Shown here one piece after another: positions 6,030-9,944 of a DNA stretch of 9,944 nt. Each line of letters starts with the position of its first letter. The first letter of the stretch is position 1. The notes beneath the pieces are model-generated. The model searched no databases. It was not told where the DNA came from and saw only the letters and a program-made list of their open reading frames with translations. This DNA comes from DATLXU01 sp035575515 (GTDB taxonomy: Bacteria > Acidobacteriota > Blastocatellia > UBA7656): assembly GCA_035575515.1 (NCBI GenBank), contig DATLXU010000084.1, forward strand, positions 1 to 9,944, read 5' to 3'. The position numbers and the translations under genes were made by a program.

Positions 6030-7103
6030 ATGAAACCGGAAACGCTTAATCAATTCCTCTCGATTGCCGTCCAGAACAAAGCGTCGGACGTGCACCTGCA
6101 GGTCGGCGAGCACCCTCTGTTTCGCATCAACGGCCAACTGGCTCACGTCAAATATCATCCGCTATCGTCCGACGAGATGTTTTCAATCGTCAGCACGCTC
6201 GCAGGCGAAGAGCGATTTGAAAAGCGCTTTTTGAATGAAAACGAGTTCGACATATCATATGAGGTACCGAGCGTGGGCCGCTTCCGCGCAAACATATACA
6301 AAGAGCGCGGGCGATACGGCGCCGTGCTGCGCGTGGTGCCGCTCGAAATAAAAATCTTTGAGGACCTGCACCTGCCGCATGTGCTTGAAAAGATCGCAAA
6401 CCTCAGGCGCGGACTTGTGCTCACATCTGGCGCGACGGGCAACGGCAAATCAACAACGATTGCCGCAATCGTCGAGCATATCAATACGACGCGCAAAGCT
6501 CACATCGTCACAATTGAAGAACCTATAGAATTCCTTTACAAGAACAAGACTTCGATTATCTCTCAACGCGAAGTCGGGACCGACACAGGCAGCTTCAAAG
6601 ATGCGATGTATGCTGCGCTCAGGCAGGACCCTGACGTGATCGTCGTTGGAGAGATGCGTGACCGTGAGACTGTCGACATTGCGCTTCGCGCAGCCGAAAC
6701 GGGCCACCTCGTCATTTCCTCAATTCACACGCCCGACGCCCAGCGCACGATCAACCGGTTGATTAGCTTCTTTCCGTTTGAGGAACACGCAGTCGTGCGC
6801 ACTCGAATCGCGCAAAACCTGATGGCGGTAGTGAGCCTGCGATTGATCGCGAGCTGCAATGGCAGCGGTCGGCTCCCTGCGGTTGAGGTGATGCTAGTGA
6901 CGCGCAGCATCGAAGAGTGCATCCGCAACCCTGAAAAGACCGGTGAGATTCAGCTCTACATTCAAAAGAGCCGCGAGATTGGCATGCAGACTTTCGATCA
7001 GCACCTTGTTGAGATGCTCAGGGAAGGGAAGATTTCGCTTGAGACGGCGAAGCTAGCCGCAACCAATCCAGCGGAAGTCGAGCTGATGCTGACGATTGAA
7101 TAA
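6030..7103 (+). CDS. pilT: Type IV pilus retraction ATPase, PilT/PilU family
   Basis: The 357-residue secretion-type hexameric ATPase would work at the cytoplasmic base of a type IV pilus to power retraction and twitching. The N-terminal PAS-like domain (about 1-105) includes ASDVHLQVGEHP..RINGQ. Then come Walker A GATGNGKST (134-142), the Asp box IVTIEEPIEF (159-168), Walker B DVIVVGE (202-208) and the His box SSIHTPDAQRTINRLI (230-245). The usual Walker A of PilT is GPTGSGKST, so this one is slightly varied but intact. Start: ATG 6030 has GAGGA (6020-6024) at 5 bases. The frame is open upstream to a TTG at 6018, but that would place the start on top of the Shine-Dalgarno. No other pilus genes are in the window. 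PilT and PilU cannot be separated confidently without alignment. Confidence 0.9.
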   Translation: MKPETLNQFLSIAVQNKASDVHLQVGEHPLFRINGQLAHVKYHPLSSDEMFSIVSTLAGEERFEKRFLNENEFDISYEVPSVGRFRANIYKERGRYGAVLRVVPLEIKIFEDLHLPHVLEKIANLRRGLVLTSGATGNGKSTTIAAIVEHINTTRKAHIVTIEEPIEFLYKNKTSIISQREVGTDTGSFKDAMYAALRQDPDVIVVGEMRDRETVDIALRAAETGHLVISSIHTPDAQRTINRLISFFPFEEHAVVRTRIAQNLMAVVSLRLIASCNGSGRLPAVEVMLVTRSIEECIRNPEKTGEIQLYIQKSREIGMQTFDQHLVEMLREGKISLETAKLAATNPAEVELMLTIE

Positions 7104-7105
7104 AG

Positions 7106-7185
7106 CTGAGCCATCAACAATCAGTCCTCGCGTATTCATTGGGTGAAAGCGTATTCCTGCATTCAATCCACAACTGATGGCTCAG
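7106..7185. repeat. 11-bp inverted repeat between converging genes
   Basis: CTGAGCCATCA (7106-7116) is perfectly complementary to TGATGGCTCAG (7175-7185), with a 58-base interior. The interior carries two copies of GCGTATTC. The right arm contains the TGA stop of the minus-strand hydrolase, and the left arm starts 2 bases after the pilT stop. A bidirectional transcription end is possible but no strong T-run follows either arm. Confidence 0.45.
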
Positions 7186-7811
7186 AGTTGCCTGTTTATG
7201 AAATCTGAAACGGCTTGTGCAAGTTCCGGCAGGTGGCCTTCAAAGAAATGGTCCGCGCCTTCGATTATGCGCAACTGTTTCGGCTCGCTCAGCCGCGCGA
7301 CGAAGTTTTCTAAGTCAGCAGGCGAGCAAAACTCATCCAGCGCGCCCGATACGAACAGCTTCGGCTGGCTGCACTCAACGATGTGAGTGAAATCGTATTT
7401 CGACACGGGCGCTCCGGCTGCGACGATTGCTCGAACGCGCGGATCGCCGCACACTGCTTGAAGCATCACTGCCGCGCCGAATGAAAAACCGGCGAGCCAG
7501 ACTTCAGCGCCGGGGTAATTAGTTTCAATGAACTCGATGGCCGCCCGCAGGTCGTCCTGTTCGCCTCGCCCGTAGTCATGTTCGCCCCCGCTGTGTCCCG
7601 TGCCGCGAAAGTTGAAGCGAAGCACCGCGAAGCCAGCTTCCTGGAACGCCTTCGCTATTCGATAAACGACTTTGTTGTGCATCGTCCCACCGTGAAGCGG
7701 ATGCGGGTGGCACACGACGCAAGCGCGGGTGACGTCGGTGCCAGGCTCTTTCAATATCCCTTCAATGCGCCCGGCTGGTCCCTCGAAAAAAATATTTCCC
7801 TTCAAATCCAT
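7182..7811 (-). CDS. Alpha/beta hydrolase (COG2945-type, dienelactone-hydrolase-like)
   Basis: The 209-residue single-domain cytosolic hydrolase shows a nucleophile elbow GFSFGA with Ser110, a likely acid Asp159 in SGALDEF and His188 in GADHFF, a complete triad in the usual order. The N-terminal VVCHPHPLHGGTMHNKVV (32-49) and FNFRGTGHSGG (67-76) are signatures of the small bacterial group often annotated as 'predicted alpha/beta superfamily hydrolase'. The substrate is unknown; esterase or thioesterase activity is plausible. There is no signal peptide. GAGAGG about 9 bases upstream supports ATG 7811. It is divergent from sixA across a 129-base gap that must hold both promoters, and convergent with pilT. 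Confidence 0.85.
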   Translation of the reverse strand: MDLKGNIFFEGPAGRIEGILKEPGTDVTRACVVCHPHPLHGGTMHNKVVYRIAKAFQEAGFAVLRFNFRGTGHSGGEHDYGRGEQDDLRAAIEFIETNYPGAEVWLAGFSFGAAVMLQAVCGDPRVRAIVAAGAPVSKYDFTHIVECSQPKLFVSGALDEFCSPADLENFVARLSEPKQLRIIEGADHFFEGHLPELAQAVSDFINRQL

Positions 7812-7940
7812 GATGGTCGCCTCTCATCCAATGCTAGCACGTGACGATGCAGCGGGCGAATTGACTGCTGCGCTAAAACTGAATTAAGACGGTTGAGCAG
7901 CAGCGCCATTTCGCTATAGACTCGGATGAAGGAGCTAACG

Positions 7941-8444
7941 ATGAAGACCTTGATGTTATTGCGCCATGCAAAATCGGATTGGGATGACGCAAGCCTGCCC
8001 GATTTCGCGCGTCCGTTGGCCGAGCGCGGCAGGCGCGACGCTCCGCGCATGGGCAAAGCCTTGAAGGAGCGCGGTCCCGCGCCCGATTTGATTGTAAGCT
8101 CGACAGCCGCTCGCGCGCGCCAGACAATCGAGGTGTTTGTTAAAGCTGCGGGCTTCAATATCACCCCGCAATTCGAAGACGCTATCTATGGCGCTTCATC
8201 TGCGGAGTTGATCCATTTGGTTCGTCGCCTGCCCGATGACCGTCAATGCGCGCTGCTAGTCGGCCATAATCCGGGCTTTGAAGATTTAGTCGGGCGGCTG
8301 ACGGGTGTTAATGAACGAATGCCGACGGCTGCGCTCGCGTGCATCGAATTTCAAATTAATAGTTGGGCGGATGCTGACTACGGCGAAGGGCGACTCGCGT
8401 GGCTGCTCACGCCGAAACATCTCAAAGATGAAAGCGAGGATTGA
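7941..8444 (+). CDS. sixA: SixA-like phosphohistidine phosphatase
   Basis: The 167-residue histidine-phosphatase-superfamily protein has LLRHAKSDW (Arg8, His9 as the phospho-acceptor), SSTAARARQT (53-62) and LLVGHNPGFEDL (106-117, His109). SixA removes phosphate from histidine phosphotransfer domains: that of ArcB, and NPr of the nitrogen phosphotransferase system in E. coli. The partner here is unknown. AAGGAG (7929-7934), six bases before ATG 7941, decides the start over the in-frame ATG at 7926, which overlaps that site and has none of its own. Its stop overlaps the Shine-Dalgarno of the next gene, so the two are co-translated. Confidence 0.85.
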   Translation: MKTLMLLRHAKSDWDDASLPDFARPLAERGRRDAPRMGKALKERGPAPDLIVSSTAARARQTIEVFVKAAGFNITPQFEDAIYGASSAELIHLVRRLPDDRQCALLVGHNPGFEDLVGRLTGVNERMPTAALACIEFQINSWADADYGEGRLAWLLTPKHLKDESED

Positions 8445-8454
8445 AGGAGAAGCG

Positions 8455-8931
8455 ATGGACGATTCTGCATTGCGAGAAAATCTTGTTGAGTTGCTGCGCG
8501 GCGGGCACGCGCACGTCGCGGCGAGCCAGGCTTTGAAGGATATCAATCCTCAGATTCGCAACGCACGCGCCGCGCAGCATTTGAATTCGATTTGGGAAGA
8601 GTTGGAGCATATGCGAATTGCGCAGGAAGACATTCTCCGCTATACGCTCGACGAAGAATGGGAGTCGCCCGACTTTCCTTCAGGCTACTGGCCCGCGCAG
8701 GTCGAAAGTGTTTCTGACGAGATGTGGAATGCTACGGTTGAAAAATTCTTTTCCGACCTCGAAGAGCTGATTGCGCTGGCGCAGGACAAAAGCATTGATC
8801 TGACGGCGAAGATTCCGCACGGCGAGGGGCGAACATACTTGCGCGAGATACTGCTTGCAGCTGACCACAACGCGTATCATCTGGGACAAATCGTTCAGGC
8901 GCGCAAACTGCTCAGCGATTGGCCTGAGTGA
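8455..8931 (+). CDS. DinB/YfiT-like four-helix metal-binding protein
   Basis: The 158-residue all-helical protein has three histidines in the positions expected for a DinB-type metal site: His52 in WEELEHMRIAQED, and His138 and His142 in AADHNAYHLGQIV. Family members bind Zn or Ni and include thiol-dependent transferases (mycothiol or bacillithiol S-transferases), though most are uncharacterised. AAGGAG (8444-8449), 5 bases before ATG 8455, sets the start. The frame stays open upstream into sixA (to 8305), but that is overlap of coding frames, not an extension. It is the second gene of the sixA pair, and the reason for the pairing is not evident. It ends 10 bases before the converging cyclase gene. 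Confidence 0.8.
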   Translation: MDDSALRENLVELLRGGHAHVAASQALKDINPQIRNARAAQHLNSIWEELEHMRIAQEDILRYTLDEEWESPDFPSGYWPAQVESVSDEMWNATVEKFFSDLEELIALAQDKSIDLTAKIPHGEGRTYLREILLAADHNAYHLGQIVQARKLLSDWPE

Positions 8932-8941
8932 AGACCTTCGG

Positions 8942-9868
8942 TCACTGAGCGCCAGATTCATTCATTCCAGTAACTTCATAAAGCGCGTACTCACCGCTCT
9001 TGCCCGGAAGCGTTGCGCGGATGCTCTTGCCGACGCGCACATGCTCTTTCACTTCGGTGTAAGTCTCTTCCGAAACGAGAAGGCTTGTGCCCGCGTGTTT
9101 ATTTGCCGATTCGATGCGGCTTGCGAGGTTTACCGCGTCACCTATCGCAGTCACTCGTTTCATGTTCGACGCGCCAATCGCGCCGACTACGACCTCCCCG
9201 TAGTGAATCCCAACCCCTATCTCGAAACTCTTCGTGTATATCGTTTCAAGATACGGCTTGAGATTCTTGACCGCTTCGATCGTCTCAAGTCCTGCTCGCA
9301 CAGCGTTCAATGCTGCGCCCGTCGGGTCTTCTATCCCGAACAGCGCCATCAAGCCGTCGCCCATGTAATTGTCTATGCGCCCGCCGTTGCGCGTGATCAC
9401 CTGTCCCATCTCATAGAAATAACGGTTCAACGCGTGCACTACATCGTAAGGCGGCAAGGCTTCGGCAAACGGCGTGAAGCCGCGAATGTCTGCGAACAGA
9501 ACCGCAACCTCCTTTTCTTCTCCTATCGCGCTTGGCGTTGTCACCGCGCCAAGCTGATCCGTCAACTCAACGTCTTCATCATCAATCACGAGTCTTCTGA
9601 TCTTAACATCGCCGCTTATGGTCGTCTGGCACGCGAGCCTTACCTCAGGGCTGAAGCGCAAGCGCTCAGCAAGTCTCGCTTCTTTCTCGCTCCGCGCAGC
9701 GCAATGCTCAAGCCCTTCGAGGATAGAGACGCGACAGGTCGAGCATCTTGCGTTGCCGCCGCAGGCGTGAGCGTGCGCGATGCCCGCGCGCAACGACACC
9801 TGAAGAATTGATTCGCTCATCTGCGCTTCGATTTCTTTCTGATCAAGGACGTAACAAACGCGGGGCAT
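8942..9868 (-). CDS. [2Fe-2S] ferredoxin domain fused to class III adenylate/guanylate cyclase
   Basis: The 308-residue cytosolic protein starts with a plant-type ferredoxin domain (about 1-95) with Cys36, Cys42, Cys45 and Cys80, the CX5CX2C...C ligand pattern of a [2Fe-2S] cluster. A short linker leads to a class III cyclase domain (about 117-300). Its metal-binding aspartates are Asp127 (LFADIRGF) and Asp171 (YMGDGLMALFG), and the transition-state pair is Asn247/Arg251 in GDAVNLASR. Thr240 occupies a substrate-selecting position as in class IIIb enzymes. Asn167 stands where many adenylate cyclases have the adenine-selecting Lys, so the product (cAMP or cGMP) is uncertain. Redox control of cyclic nucleotide synthesis is a natural inference. 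AGGAG eight bases before ATG 9868 favours it over the TTG at 9874. It lies 11 bases after an upstream stop codon that is part of that Shine-Dalgarno, implying an operon. Confidence 0.9.
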   Translation of the reverse strand: MPRVCYVLDQKEIEAQMSESILQVSLRAGIAHAHACGGNARCSTCRVSILEGLEHCAARSEKEARLAERLRFSPEVRLACQTTISGDVKIRRLVIDDEDVELTDQLGAVTTPSAIGEEKEVAVLFADIRGFTPFAEALPPYDVVHALNRYFYEMGQVITRNGGRIDNYMGDGLMALFGIEDPTGAALNAVRAGLETIEAVKNLKPYLETIYTKSFEIGVGIHYGEVVVGAIGASNMKRVTAIGDAVNLASRIESANKHAGTSLLVSEETYTEVKEHVRVGKSIRATLPGKSGEYALYEVTGMNESGAQ

Positions 9869-9879
9869 AGTCAAAGCTC

Positions 9880-9942
9880 CTATTTCGGGCTGATGCGTAC
9901 TACAAGCACGTCATTAGCTGCGAGCCGCTTTTTGAAAACAAG
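9880..9942 (-). CDS. 3' end of an unidentified gene upstream of the ferredoxin-cyclase, partial
   Basis: The minus strand is open from the window edge to TAG at 9882-9880. It encodes 20 residues with FKKRLAANDVLVVRISPK at the end. The stop codon forms the first three bases of TAGGAG, the ribosome-binding site of the cyclase gene, and the gap to the cyclase ATG is 11 bases. The other two frames of this strand are closed. The peptide is too short to assign. Confidence 0.5.
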   Translation of the reverse strand, partial: LVFKKRLAANDVLVVRISPK

Positions 9943-9944
9943 CC

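Noticed and set aside
8925..8960. Bidirectional terminator between the DinB-like gene and the cyclase gene
   Set aside because: GACC-TTC-GGTC and flanking matches can be drawn, but the stem is broken by bulges and no T-run follows on either strand.
8855..9811. 318-codon + strand frame opposite the cyclase gene
   Set aside because: Antisense shadow of a GC-rich coding region. The minus strand shows complete ferredoxin and cyclase motifs, while the + product resembles nothing.

Overview
The window is about 9.9 kb of moderately GC-rich bacterial chromosome. The gene content is a FecR-domain export protein with an aromatic/Cys patch and Gly/Pro-rich tail, a YacP-type NYN nuclease, an acyl-CoA synthetase, a phosphoesterase-tetrahaem cytochrome, a PilT-type ATPase, SixA, DinB and a ferredoxin-cyclase. 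Together with the period-7 intergenic repeats and REP-like hairpins, this resembles Acidobacteriota of the Blastocatellia type. That assignment is an inference from style, not from a marker gene.

Layout. Bases 1-79 hold the 3' end of a gene resembling an IS200-like/REP-associated transposase, followed by two REP-like hairpins (251-306). A sigma70-like promoter (508-535) and a structured leader precede the FecR-domain protein (653-1717), which ends at a strong intrinsic terminator. An NYN-domain RNase (1872-2345) and an AMP-forming acyl-CoA synthetase (2464-4152) follow on the + strand. The synthetase converges with a large minus-strand gene (4185-5705). PilT/PilU (6030-7103, +) converges with an alpha/beta hydrolase (7182-7811, -). 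Divergent from the hydrolase, sixA and a DinB-like gene (7941-8931, +) form a tight pair. That pair converges with a ferredoxin/class III cyclase fusion (8942-9868, -), which appears to be translationally linked to a gene whose last 20 codons are visible at the window edge.

The most notable object is the minus-strand gene at 4185-5705. A standard gene caller would split it into a 76-residue stub with a signal peptide and a separate cytochrome. The only interruption is one in-frame UGA (5477-5475), and the frame continues across it without any indel. The codon sits in Glu-Pro-Cys-Gly-[UGA]..GlyGlyLeuAlaArgArgAla, where related proteins, as I recall them, have Cys-Gly-Cys. A perfect 7-bp hairpin with a GGC loop lies 28 nt downstream of the UGA, where bacterial SECIS elements sit. 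The simplest exciting reading is a selenoprotein: an exported, partly degenerate 5'-nucleotidase-like domain with a Cys-Gly-Sec motif fused to a four-haem cytochrome c module. The main alternative is a recent Cys-to-stop nonsense mutation.

A second theme is three intergenic regions (2344-2451, 4111-4180, 5798-5921), each carrying period-7 arrays in inverted orientation. At the second locus the array is read as the C-terminus of the acyl-CoA synthetase. The genes do not form one pathway; the window is a set of short, independent transcription units.
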